64,000 nucleotides of DNA from Clostridiaceae bacterium M8S5 (GTDB lineage Bacteria > Bacillota > Clostridia > Tissierellales > MCWD3): NCBI GenBank assembly GCA_029227815.1, contig CP118523.1, positions 1,550,001 through 1,614,000 of the forward strand. The letters run 5' to 3'. Position 1 is the first letter of the stretch. The number at the start of each line of letters is the position of its first letter. Shown here in pieces: positions 43,160-52,014 of the stretch. The position numbers were made by a program, and so were the translations under genes. The notes under the pieces are model-generated. The model searched no databases. It had not been told where the DNA came from and saw only the letters and a list, made by a program, of their open reading frames with translations.

Positions 43160-43208
43160 AGCAGTTAATTAGAGTCAGTGAATGTGGCTTAGGTTAACTG
43201 CTTTTTTT
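43160..43208 (+). terminator. Terminator of clpB
   Basis: AGCAGTTAA pairs with TTAACTGCT around a 25-nt loop; a run of seven Ts follows. Confidence 0.8.
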
Positions 43209-43389
43209 ATTATTTGTTAGAAAGAAGTGATGATTTGCTTATTAATGATATAAGCCAAACTAAATTATATTGTCAGATTTAAAATAACTACTAGAATGAT
43301 AAGGAATAAATAACCATAATTACTAGACTATGATAATAAAAATGTGATAAAATAACATCTAACAATAATACGAAAGGATGGGATGTATA

Positions 43390-44644
43390 ATGAAAATAAT
43401 AAAATTACTTATTACAGTAATTATAGCTATGAGTATTATAGTTGGATGTGATAAAAATGAAAACAATGTAAAAACGGATGCTGAAGCTATAAAGCAGAAA
43501 GAAGCAGTAAATATTGAACAAGAGTTGTCATTACAAGAAAAAATAGAAGATTTCGAGTATATGTATAAAATCATTTCAGAGAACCATCCATACTTAGAAG
43601 TTAATAAAAGAGCTAATGGTATAGATTGGTTAGCAAATAAAGAAAAGTATATAGAAAAAATAAAAGAAACAAAAGATGATAACGAATATCTAAAAGTTTT
43701 GGCAGAATCATTGCGAGACATAAATAATGGGCATACTAATTTTTTTGGTAGGGATTATTATAATTTCGCAGTATCAATATATAAAGAAAGTCCAGTATGG
43801 CTTAAACAGTTAAATAATCCTAAAACTAAAGAAATATATTATGACGAAAAGCTACATAAAAAGTTAACATCACCAAAAACAAATTATACTAAAAACAATG
43901 TAACTACTAAAATCATTGAAGAATCTAAAATAGCATACTTAGGTATTAAAACATTTAGTTCTCATAATGTAGATAAAGACAAAAGAGCAGTAGAAAATTT
44001 CTTAAAATCCATAAAAGATTATAAGGCGTTGATTATTGATATAAGGGGTAATGGAGGAGGAGATACTAGATATTGGTTCAATAATATAGTTCCATTGCTT
44101 ATAAATAAAACCTTAGAAGAAACTACTTACCTAGTTTATAGAGGAGGTAGATTTGGAGAGAAGTTTATCAAAGAGAGATTAGGAGTTAGTTATAACGGGC
44201 TTAATAAAATATCTAATTTAAAAAACAAAGAATTAACAAATGCTCCGAAAGAGATATTTAATGACTTTAAATATTATTTTCATGAGAAATCAAGATATGA
44301 GCCCAAAAAGCCAATAGGTTTTAAAGGTAAAATATATTTATTAATAGATGGTAGTGTTTTTTCGTCTTCAGACCGATTTGCTGTTTTTGCAAAAAATACA
44401 GGGTTTGCTACATTGATTGGAGAAAGAACAGGTGGAGACGGAATAGGAACAGATCCAATACTTTGTACTTTGCCAAACAGTGGGTTTATATTTAGGTTTC
44501 CAAATGGAATGGGATTGACTCAAGATGGTACATGCAATGCAGAAGAAAGAACTGTTCCGAGATATAGAAGTTAATGCTACAAAGACTGAAAATATAAATG
44601 ATGATGAAGCTATACAAACAGTGATAAGACTTGAGAATAAATAA
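43390..44644 (+). pseudogene. S41-type peptidase-like lipoprotein with a C-terminal frameshift
   Basis: MKIIKLLITVIIAMSIIVGC is a lipoprotein signal (lipobox IVGC). The core has ALIIDIRGNGGGDTRYWF and IDGSVFSSSDRFAVFAKNTGFATLIGERTGGDG, the S41 (tail-specific protease) nucleophile region. Reading stops at 44574 after NAEERTVPRYRS. One base out of frame from about 44561, DIEVNATKTENINDDEAIQTVIRLENK continues to a stop at 44644, exactly the PDIEV-type ending expected of the family. A single-base indel near 44556 therefore splits off the last 27 residues. The catalytic core is intact, so the truncated protein (395 residues) might still work. A sequencing error cannot be excluded. Confidence 0.8.
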
Positions 44645-44715
44645 AGTAACGATATATTATATATTACTTACATGTATAATTTGTAGAAAGAAATTTTTTA
44701 TACGTACATTATTTT

Positions 44716-44745
44716 ACATAATTTTCCTCGTAGCTTTGATACAAT
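44716..44745 (+). promoter_or_regulatory. Promoter-like block shared with the TPR gene
   Basis: ACATAATTTTC through TTTGATACAAT matches the block at 45529-45558 (ACATTTTTTTC ... TTTGATATAAT) at most positions, with the same internal spacing. TGATACAAT resembles an extended -10. It lies 34 bp upstream of the 46-aa peptide gene. Confidence 0.5.
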
Positions 44746-44778
44746 ATCTTTAATAAATTAGTTTAAGGAGGAATATAC

Positions 44779-44919
44779 ATGACTTTAAAAAGATTTAACC
44801 AATATACAGGGGTAAGTATATTAGCTAGTTGTAATAAACCAGTACCTTATTATTATGAGCATTGTAGTCCTTATAAAGATTTAATATGTCAAGTTATTTG
44901 TAGACAGATAATGGAGTAA
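44779..44919 (+). CDS. 46-residue Cys-containing peptide, unknown
   Basis: ATG 44779 with AAGGAGGAA 6-8 nt upstream, own promoter-like block and own terminator, so a real gene is likely. The peptide is MTLKRFNQYTGVSILASC.., then an aromatic stretch PVPYYYEHCSPYKD and LICQVICRQIME. It has four cysteines at residues 18, 29, 36 and 40. There is no clear signal peptide. It could be a bacteriocin-like or signalling peptide or a small regulatory protein; no processing enzyme is adjacent. A structured TPR/peptide pair lies 690 bp downstream. Confidence 0.6.
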   Translation: MTLKRFNQYTGVSILASCNKPVPYYYEHCSPYKDLICQVICRQIME

Positions 44920-44932
44920 TAATGTTACTATT

Positions 44933-44970
44933 GTAGGAGGTAAAAGATTTTTATTTAACCTCCTACTTTT
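44933..44970 (+). terminator. Terminator of the 46-aa peptide gene
   Basis: GTAGGAGGT pairs with ACCTCCTAC around a loop of about 16 nt, then TTTT. Confidence 0.8.
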
Positions 44971-44975
44971 ATTAT

Positions 44976-45500
44976 CATAGTTAGTTGCATAACTCTGTAC
45001 GGGGCATAGTTACTTGATATAAGATTTTAAAATCTACCCAAATCGCTCAAAACAATCTAAATTTATGGATCTTTTAGATGGTTGTCTAATGTTTCTTCGG
45101 ACGGCGCCTTTATGAGTACGTTTCTCCATCGCTTCTTCTTAAATCCTAGAAATAGGCTCATTACGAAGCCGTAGAAGATTAGATTATTACCCATTCCAAA
45201 TATTTATGTGCTAAAGTTTATTAGGTTATCCATATTTTCTTGTTTTTTAGTTTTGCAACTGCCTGATTATTATTAGATAAAACAAAGTGCTAGCAATCAT
45301 AAAACCTATAGAGATAAGCTATAATAATAAAAAGAAATAAATAAAGTAATAAAGAAGAATCAGGGTCATGCTTTGGAGTGTGGCTTTTTACTTTTTATGT
45401 TGAAGCATTAAGAAACATCACTCTAATTCTAAGAAGCATTTATTTTTTTGATTATACAAATTTGATAAAACAGAACTTCTAATATGCATAATATGTTGAA
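44976..45500. repeat. Non-coding stretch with imperfect inverted repeats and a family-B-like remnant
   Basis: No gene is visible. 45086-45175 folds as a long imperfect hairpin: TCTAATGTTTCTTCGGACGG pairs partly with the region CCGTAGAAGATTAGA. From about 45265 to 45480 fragments seen in the repeat array at 47.4-48.7 kb recur (AAACCTATAGAGATAAGCT, TAAAGTAATAAAGAAG, GAAGCATTA.GAAACAT, TTGATAAAACAG). Confidence 0.45.
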
Positions 45501-45528
45501 AGAAAACATATTCTTAACTGTATTTTCT

Positions 45529-45558
45529 ACATTTTTTTCTTTATGATTTTGATATAAT
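45529..45558 (+). promoter_or_regulatory. Promoter of the TPR gene
   Basis: TTTTGATATAAT is a consensus extended -10 (TGATATAAT) about 50 bp upstream of the TPR gene start. The block back to ACAT at 45529 is shared with the one in front of the 46-aa peptide gene (44716). Confidence 0.6.
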
Positions 45559-45606
45559 GTATTCACTATATAGAACAATATAAATTGCTAATAAGGAGTG
45601 GCTGAT

Positions 45607-46302
45607 TTGCAAACAGATGTGGAAAACATAAGTGATAACACAGTTTTAAACATACAAGAAGTTTTTAATCTCATTCAAAATTATAAGTATGAAGAAGCAT
45701 TTTTATTATCATCACAAATAATGAAAAGAAGTGAAGATGGAGATCAATTATTTCATGAGTGGGTTAAAGCTCTAGCAGAATTTTATTCATGCGATAAAAA
45801 AAGAACAGCGATTAACTTGTTAGAAAAAGTTAAACCAGAAAAATTAATAAATGAGATTCATTTTAGAATAATTAACTCTTTGATGGGATTTTATATAGAA
45901 ATTGAAGATGAACTAAATTTTCTTAATTATAAAAAAGAGTTGATATCTAATTTATGCAATTTAAATAACAATGAAATTTTGGTTAAGATACTCAGTAATA
46001 TTGCGAATGGTTATTATGTTTTTAAAAATTATGAAGAGTCATTAAAATATTGCGAAAAAACTATAAAAACTGTACAACACAATAAACATTTTGACATGTC
46101 TTTTACAACGACATTAATTTTAAAAATTACCAATATGCACTATCAGGATAAGATAGACGAAGCTAAAGTACTACAGAAAGATTTTGAAATCTTTCTAAAA
46201 ATGACGGATGGTTTAAATAATAAGAAGTACTTAGACAAAACTATAGAAAATTATTATAAGGAGGTGGAGAATAATGAAAAAAATATTAGCAAAAGTTTGT
46301 AA
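45607..46302 (+). CDS. TPR-helical protein, candidate RRNPP-type peptide receptor without HTH (231 aa)
   Basis: AAGGAG (45593-45598) overlaps the first GTG of the frame (45598), so the TTG at 45607, 8 nt downstream, is the likelier start. The protein is all-helical and built from TPR-like hairpins (NYKYEEAFLLSSQIMKRSED, ANGYYVFKNYEESLKYCEKTI, HYQDKIDEAKVLQKDFEIFL), like the peptide-binding domains of Rap, PlcR and AimR proteins. There is no N-terminal DNA-binding domain, so it would act on a partner protein as Rap does. The last 29 bp overlap a 37-residue secreted-type peptide in another frame, the arrangement of rap-phr pairs. Family membership is inference. Confidence 0.7.
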   Translation: MQTDVENISDNTVLNIQEVFNLIQNYKYEEAFLLSSQIMKRSEDGDQLFHEWVKALAEFYSCDKKRTAINLLEKVKPEKLINEIHFRIINSLMGFYIEIEDELNFLNYKKELISNLCNLNNNEILVKILSNIANGYYVFKNYEESLKYCEKTIKTVQHNKHFDMSFTTTLILKITNMHYQDKIDEAKVLQKDFEIFLKMTDGLNNKKYLDKTIENYYKEVENNEKNISKSL

Positions 46303-46387
46303 AAGTCCATTATTTTCAGTTGCTTTAATAGGATCAATCTATACGAGTACTGTTTGTATGTTTATTGATGTACCGATTAATCATTAA
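46274..46387 (+). CDS. 37-residue Phr-like secreted peptide precursor overlapping the TPR gene
   Basis: ATG 46274 lies inside the 3' end of the TPR gene (frame +1) with GGAGGTGGAG about 6 nt upstream. The product has a basic start (MKKILAKVCK), a hydrophobic stretch (SPLFSVALIGSIYTSTVCMF) and a short polar end IDVPINH, which is the size and layout of Phr/PapR-type pro-peptides exported by Sec and trimmed to a C-terminal 5-10 residue signal. Cyclic-lactone (AgrD) peptides are a weaker alternative, since no AgrB is near. A large hairpin follows at 46400. Confidence 0.65.
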   Translation: MKKILAKVCKSPLFSVALIGSIYTSTVCMFIDVPINH

Positions 46388-46399
46388 ATTAGATTTTTT

Positions 46400-46457
46400 A
46401 TAGACGCTCAGTGTTGATGCTAGGTTTATCTAGACAGTGAAAACATGGGGCGTCTAT
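46400..46457 (+). terminator. Hairpin after the TPR/peptide pair
   Basis: ATAGACGC pairs with GCGTCTAT, enclosing an inner imperfect stem (CAGTGTTG... CTAGACAGTG). No long T-run follows, so termination is uncertain. Confidence 0.5.
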
Positions 46458-46580
46458 CATTATATTTACAACAGTCTAAAAAATGCTACTATCTTTCTAT
46501 CTTTGATTTTTTAAAGTAGTACTTATATGTCAGTAGTAATATGAATAAAATAATTTTTTGGATAATCTAGGAGGCTACAT

Positions 46581-47366
46581 ATGGCAGAAGATTTATGTGG
46601 AATTGTAAGGAGCTATTATTTTAAGGTTTTTGAACAAAATTATTGTGGAAAATTATTTCATTACACAAGAAAAGAAACAGTAGCAAAAATATTGAATTCT
46701 AACACATTATTAATATCTAGACTTGATACTATGGACGACAAGGATGAGTGGAGGTACGGATTAAATATTTTAAGAAAAGAATTAAACGAAGGTAAATATA
46801 GTGAGGAAACCAAGAAAAAACTTAATCAGGAGATTTCAAAGAGTGAAGAAGAAGTTAGTAAGACATACGTATTTTCATGTAGTAAGTCAAATAAAAATAA
46901 TTATTTATGGAAAGAATATGCTAAAGATTCTGGATATGTATTTGAGTTTTTAGCAGGTACTTTACATGATAAATTTGATGAGCTGATGGGTAATGAATCT
47001 GAACCAAATTTCACTCAATATAAATGTTTAGTTGAACGTGGAAAAGTTATTTATGATAAAGATAAACAGCTAGAAATAATCAGAACATTATTAACATATG
47101 TAGATAATCATATTAGCATGGTGTCAAATAAATTAGAAGAAATAGACACTAGCTTTATGATAGGAAAAATTATAGATATTTGTGCATTGTTTAAAAAAGA
47201 TGAAAAAAATTACCAGAAAGAAGATGAGTACAGATTTATATTTTACAAGAGTAGTAAAGAAGATATTGGTGAAAAATTAAAGATGGACTTTTCTAAACGC
47301 TTCTATAATAAAATCATTGATAAAAAGGGGCATGAATATCAAGAAACTTTTTGTGTGTCTGAGTAA
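46581..47366 (+). CDS. DUF2971-family protein (261 aa)
   Basis: FHYTRKETVAKILNSNTLLISRL.TMDDKDEWRYG at the N-terminus, SCSKSNKNNYLWKEYAKDSGYVFEF in the middle and YQKEDEYRFIFY near the end are hallmarks of DUF2971, a soluble family whose biochemical role is unknown and which is frequent in mobile and defence-type islands. ATG 46581 has AGGAGG 7 nt upstream. It follows the TPR/peptide pair by 190 bp and precedes the repeat array. It might be a regulated effector of that pair, but nothing in the sequence proves a link. Confidence 0.8.
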   Translation: MAEDLCGIVRSYYFKVFEQNYCGKLFHYTRKETVAKILNSNTLLISRLDTMDDKDEWRYGLNILRKELNEGKYSEETKKKLNQEISKSEEEVSKTYVFSCSKSNKNNYLWKEYAKDSGYVFEFLAGTLHDKFDELMGNESEPNFTQYKCLVERGKVIYDKDKQLEIIRTLLTYVDNHISMVSNKLEEIDTSFMIGKIIDICALFKKDEKNYQKEDEYRFIFYKSSKEDIGEKLKMDFSKRFYNKIIDKKGHEYQETFCVSE

Positions 47367-47379
47367 TTTTTTAAAATGT

Positions 47380-48735
47380 TATAATATTATATTTACCCAT
47401 CAAGTAAAACAATCGAAAAGCTGAATCAATAAAGCATGGTGTAACTAAAAGACTCACAAAGATAATATAATACAAATTAACAATTAAGAAAAATCAAGGT
47501 TACTCTATGCAGTGTGATTTGTTACTTTTTGAGTAGAAGCATTAAAAAACATTATTCTAACTCGGAGAAGCACCTGTTTTTATGATTGTAATAATGATAA
47601 AACAGTTACTTCAATGTCGTTTACGAATAATGTTATTTAGCTTTTAGTAGGTTTATTGGTTATTCTCCTTTAGGGTAAGGCTTTGAAGTGTGTAAGAAAA
47701 ACTCTTTGTAAAGAGAAATTCAATGGTAATGGGAAATCAAAGATAAACTTTGCGGTGCAGTAGAGAAGCTGTTTCTACCATTTAGTAGAAGCTTTGAAGA
47801 ACAGCTCCTCAAATTTACCTACAAGTAACATCTTTTGATTTTCCTTGTAACTTTTTTGGTTTTAATTTCTTAGGGTAGTTAATTTGGGTCAGATTTAGGG
47901 TCATTTTATACAATAACTCCGATAACTTCATGTTTTTATCTCACAAAGCATTACTCTAAAAAGTTAGATATCAAATACTATCTTGAAGCTGAGATTGTTT
48001 ATCGTGAGCGACTTTGGAAGTTGTGATTTAACATTAGTTTAATCAAAAAATCACAGCTTTCACGGAGCAAGAAAAACAATCGAAATGCTGAACCAATAAA
48101 ATATTGAGCTACAACAAGACCTACAGAGATAAGCTCTAATAAAAAAGATAACCTATAAAGTAACAAAGAAGTATATCCGTTTTTCTGGAGAGCGACTTTA
48201 GAGTGCGTGATCCTACAACGCTTCTAATCAATAAAAGGAACACGTACTATACGGAGTCCGTAAGAAATTAGGATATGCTTTTATCAATATGTAATAACTA
48301 CCGATAACTACATGTTCTTTAATCTCACAAAGCATTACCTCGAAAAAGAGAGATATCAAAAGCCTCCTTGAAGGTGAGATTGTTTTTCGACCGCGACATT
48401 GGAAGTTGTAATTTAACATCAATATAATCCGAAAAATTACAGCTTACTCCGAGCAAGAAAAACAATCGTAATGCTGAACTAATGAAATTATGAGCTACCA
48501 CTAGACCCACGGAGATAATCTAATAAAATAACTAAATAACCAAACAAAGTAACAAAGAAGCATATCCGTTTTTCTGGAGAAGCGACTTTAGAGGACTTGT
48601 TCCTACAAAGCTTTTACATAATAAAGAGGAACAAGTTCTATACGGAGTCCGTAAGAAATTAGGATATGCTTCTACCAATAGGTAATGAATCACCAAAAAC
48701 TACATGTTCTTACCTCACAAAGCACGACCCCAAAA
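47380..48735. repeat. Array of long imperfect hairpin repeats (family B), about 1.35 kb without genes
   Basis: Several units recur in order. The block with GATAACT.CATGTT....TCACAAAGCAT starts near 47929, 48301 and 48698, a period of about 370-395 bp. Within units, TATATCCGTTTTTCTGG...GGAGTCCGTAAGAAATTAGGATATGC (48172-48280 and 48561-48680) is an imperfect long palindrome with inner arms such as GTGCGTGATCCT and AGGAACACGTAC. Another segment (GGAAGTTGTGATTT with AAATCACAGCTT) forms a second hairpin. 47739-47852 is a further palindrome (GGGAAATCAAAGAT with ATCTTTTGATTTTCC). No ORF is conserved between units, so this is neither a CRISPR array nor a tandem gene. Confidence 0.7.
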
Positions 48736-48738
48736 CCA

Positions 48739-50145
48739 CTACAACTTATCAGGTTCAAACTGCTTCTTATTGAGAATATTCGTCACAACCTTATCCTCAA
48801 GAATTCCTCCAATATCAGTAACACCAATAGAATCAAATATCTTCATAGCATTCATATTATCAAATGGTGTCATTATTAGAGAATCTTCACTGCTTTCGTT
48901 TACAAAATCCGTTGCTTTATCCTTGTCTATATTTGTTCTAGGGCCTCCTACACAACCTCCGATACAACCCATACCTTCAATAAAATTATAATCAACAATA
49001 GGATTTTTTGATAATTCATCTAATAGCTCTTTACATTGCTTTGCACCAGTTACTTTCTTTGGCTTAAACTGTATAAGTCTGTTTGGAGCAATCCTATTTA
49101 CAGCTGTTTTAACAGAAAAACTCACACCACCTACTCTAGCATATGCTCTTCCACCGAAAGATGCTTGGTCTTTTTCTTCTGGTTGAAACTCGCTTAGATT
49201 AAAATCTAAAGCATCAAAAATTTCTTTCATTTCTCTATAGGTTAACACAAAATCAATAGAACCTTTTACCCTTGGATCTTTAGCTTCTCCTTTTTTAGCT
49301 ACACATGGGCCTATAAATACCACCTTTGTATTTTCTTCACCGTACAGATATTTAAGTATACGCCCTGAAGCAACCATAGGAGATATAGATAGAGACATGT
49401 GTTCATATAACTTAGGATAGTGCTTTTCAGTCAAGTTAGTCCAAATTGGGCAACAACAACTTGTCAAATAAAAATCATCAACTGATTTTACTAGGTGATT
49501 AAATTCCAAAGCTTCTTTTATAGTAAGTATATCAGCAAACAAAGCCACTTCAATCATATCTTCAAAACCCATTAACTTAAAGGCTGTTCTAAGTTTACCA
49601 AGAGACACATCATCTCCAAATTGACCCACTATTGAAGGAGCAACAGCAGCAAATACTCTGTGAGATTTACCTTTTAGTATATTAACTAGAGGAATGAATT
49701 CAATTTTATCTAATATAGCTCCAAATGAACAATCATCAATACACTTGCCACATTGCAAGCACTTATTATGGCTTATCGTAGGGCCAGAGCTTTTTTGATA
49801 GATATGAGCTTCATGTTTACATATATTACAATCATTTCTCTGATCGCATTTATCACAAAGTCCAGCAATTTTATTTACAATAGGTGCTTTGATATCTTTA
49901 ATAGAATTTATATAAGTGATATCATCAGCAAATTCAGAGTTATTGTTTGGTGTAAATCCCATATTAACTCTAATAAAATCTCTGATAAAATTATCGTAAC
50001 TATCATCTAATTTGTGTTTTTCTTTTATCTCTGATATCAATTCATTTATATAATCATTGTTTAGTTTGCCCTTCCAGTGAGCGCTAGCTAATTTATTAAA
50101 GATTTCCATTCTTATTTCTTTAAAGTTAAAAATTTTATTATCCAT
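48739..50145 (-). CDS. [FeFe]-hydrogenase, group-B-like (468 aa)
   Basis: H-cluster binding motifs are complete: L1 TSCCCPIW, L2 GPCVAKKGEA, L3 EGMGCIGGCVGGP. N-terminal to them lie a Cys cluster (CDKCDQRNDCNICKHE) and one ferredoxin-type motif CLQCGKCIDDC. The TSCCCP variant with a short accessory region resembles the group B (CpII-like) enzymes of clostridia rather than prototypical HydA (TSCCPGW). It catalyses H2 formation or oxidation with electron carriers. The ATG follows AGAGGAG. Single gene; the maturases HydEFG are not in the window. Confidence 0.88.
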   Translation of the reverse strand: MDNKIFNFKEIRMEIFNKLASAHWKGKLNNDYINELISEIKEKHKLDDSYDNFIRDFIRVNMGFTPNNNSEFADDITYINSIKDIKAPIVNKIAGLCDKCDQRNDCNICKHEAHIYQKSSGPTISHNKCLQCGKCIDDCSFGAILDKIEFIPLVNILKGKSHRVFAAVAPSIVGQFGDDVSLGKLRTAFKLMGFEDMIEVALFADILTIKEALEFNHLVKSVDDFYLTSCCCPIWTNLTEKHYPKLYEHMSLSISPMVASGRILKYLYGEENTKVVFIGPCVAKKGEAKDPRVKGSIDFVLTYREMKEIFDALDFNLSEFQPEEKDQASFGGRAYARVGGVSFSVKTAVNRIAPNRLIQFKPKKVTGAKQCKELLDELSKNPIVDYNFIEGMGCIGGCVGGPRTNIDKDKATDFVNESSEDSLIMTPFDNMNAMKIFDSIGVTDIGGILEDKVVTNILNKKQFEPDKL

Positions 50146-50335
50146 ATTTTACTCCTCTATAAAATATTCACACACATGAATATTTTGAATCTAAAAAACA
50201 CTAAATATTCATTGATAACGATATATTTTAAATTAATTAAAATATTAGAAAAATATAATAAATAATGTCTTGAAAATATTATGTTAAGATTGTATAGTAT
50301 AGGTTAGGATGTAAATACATTACGGAAGTGATTAT

Positions 50336-51061
50336 ATGAGTATTAGAGAACTTAAAAACATGATTGATAGAAGTAAAAATATAGTTTTCTTTGGAGGGGC
50401 AGGAACCTCTACAGAGAGTAATATACCAGATTTCAGAAGCGAAGAAGGTTTATACAGTCAACAATATAAGTACAAATATCCACCAGAAATAATGCTAAGT
50501 CATAGCTTTTTTAAAAATCATACAAAAGAATTCTATGATTTCTATATTAATAAAATGATATTTAAAGATGCTAAAGCTAATAAGTGTCATGAAGCACTTG
50601 TCAAGCTAGAAGAATTAGGAAAGTTAAAAGCTATTATAACACAAAATATAGATGGGCTTCATCAATTGGCTGGTAGTAAGAACGTAATAGAACTTCATGG
50701 TTCAATACACAAGAATTATTGTATGAGTTGTGGAGATTTCTATTCATTAGATTACATACTAAAGAATAAACATAGTGTGCCAAGGTGTGAAAAATGCCAA
50801 GGATTAATAAAACCAAAGGTCACACTATATGAGGAAGAATTAGATCAAAAAATGCTATACAAAGCAATCGATTACATATCAAATGCAGATATGTTAATTG
50901 TAGCGGGGACATCATTAGTGGTATATCCAGCAGCAGGGCTTATAAATTATTACAATAAGGATAAGTTGGTTTTAATCAATAAAGAATCTACCCCTTATGA
51001 CAGTCATGCAGATATAGTTATTAATGAAAGTATAGGAAGTGTTTTAGAAAAAGTAATTTAA
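50336..51061 (+). CDS. NAD-dependent protein deacylase, sirtuin family (241 aa)
   Basis: NAD-binding motif FFGGAGTSTESNIPDFRS, catalytic His in VIELHGS, ITQNIDGLH, zinc Cys pairs (YCMSCGDFY, RCEKCQGL) and GTSLVVYPAAGL are all present. The region after the second Cys pair reads GLIKPKVTLYEEELD, where many sirtuins have VVxFGE. Sirtuins remove acyl groups from Lys residues using NAD. ATG follows GGAAGTG. It stands 23 bp before a transporter gene and could be co-transcribed with it. Confidence 0.93.
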   Translation: MSIRELKNMIDRSKNIVFFGGAGTSTESNIPDFRSEEGLYSQQYKYKYPPEIMLSHSFFKNHTKEFYDFYINKMIFKDAKANKCHEALVKLEELGKLKAIITQNIDGLHQLAGSKNVIELHGSIHKNYCMSCGDFYSLDYILKNKHSVPRCEKCQGLIKPKVTLYEEELDQKMLYKAIDYISNADMLIVAGTSLVVYPAAGLINYYNKDKLVLINKESTPYDSHADIVINESIGSVLEKVI

Positions 51062-51083
51062 GTTCAACTTAGGAGATGTTAAT

Positions 51084-51989
51084 ATGAAGAACAATAAGAC
51101 ATTAGCAACAATAGGTATAATTTTAGTTATATTAGCGTGGGGTATTTCATTTTTAAGTATTAAAGTTGTAGTTGAGATAGTACAACCTATGACATTAGGT
51201 TTTATAAGATTTTTTATAGCTACAATCTTACTATATTTTGTTGTAAAAATAAAGTGTCCTAATGAAAAACTACAAAAAAAAGATTATGTAAATATGATGT
51301 TAGCAGGATTTATTGGTGTAACACTATATTTTTACTTTGAAAATAACGGTATAAAAATCCTTCCACCATCTTCTGCATCATTAATTATTGCATTGATACC
51401 TATTTTCACATTGATTTTTGATGCAATTATATTTAGGACTAGAATCACAATTATACAGATAATAAGTGTGGTATTATCTTTAGCGGGTATATACTATTTG
51501 GTAGGAGTAAATATAACGGATTTATTTGTAAGTGAACATGGAAAAGGTTATCTCATGATGTTTGGCGCAGTTATGGCTTGGGTAGTATATTGTATAACCA
51601 CAAAGCCATTATTTGATAAATACTCACAGACATTCATAGTTTACTATCAATCACTATTTGGGACTATTTTATTTTTACCATTTGCATTATTTGAAAAGAA
51701 TTTATGGGCAAGTATCGATTTAAATATATCGTTAAATTTAATATATCTAAGTGTTATATGTTCAGCAGTTGCATTTGTAGTATATGTTTATTCTATGAAA
51801 GAGTTAGGAGTGTTTACAACATCATTGTACTTAAATGTTATGCCAATAATTACATGTGTATTTAGCTATATAATATTAGATGATATAATAGAGAAAAATC
51901 AGATAATTGGAGGAATAATGATTATAATATCTGTTTATTTGAGTAGTTATCAGGAGTATAAAACAAAAAAAGTGCAGAAATTAAATTAA
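51084..51989 (+). CDS. EamA/DMT-family transporter (301 aa)
   Basis: Ten predicted membrane helices in two EamA halves (LATIGIILVILAWGISFLSI.., then GYLMMFGAVMAWVVYCITT..), each with the family's start of a Trp-containing helix, and a short polar tail. Typical drug/metabolite exporter of 301 residues. Substrate unknown. AGGAG lies upstream, and the next gene follows after 25 bp. Confidence 0.9.
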   Translation: MKNNKTLATIGIILVILAWGISFLSIKVVVEIVQPMTLGFIRFFIATILLYFVVKIKCPNEKLQKKDYVNMMLAGFIGVTLYFYFENNGIKILPPSSASLIIALIPIFTLIFDAIIFRTRITIIQIISVVLSLAGIYYLVGVNITDLFVSEHGKGYLMMFGAVMAWVVYCITTKPLFDKYSQTFIVYYQSLFGTILFLPFALFEKNLWASIDLNISLNLIYLSVICSAVAFVVYVYSMKELGVFTTSLYLNVMPIITCVFSYIILDDIIEKNQIIGGIMIIISVYLSSYQEYKTKKVQKLN

Positions 51990-52014
51990 TTAAATTTACA
52001 AATGAGGTGTTAGT

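Noticed and set aside
46274..46387. AgrD-type cyclic peptide precursor
   Set aside because: There is no AgrB-like membrane protease near, and overlap with a TPR gene favours a Phr-like role.
47380..48735. CRISPR array
   Set aside because: The repeats are hundreds of bases long and degenerate, with no short identical repeats, unique equal-length spacers or cas genes.
48685..48991. Plus-strand ORFs of 64 and 95 codons at the end of the repeat array
   Set aside because: They overlap the hydrogenase 3' end antisense and lack ribosome binding sites.
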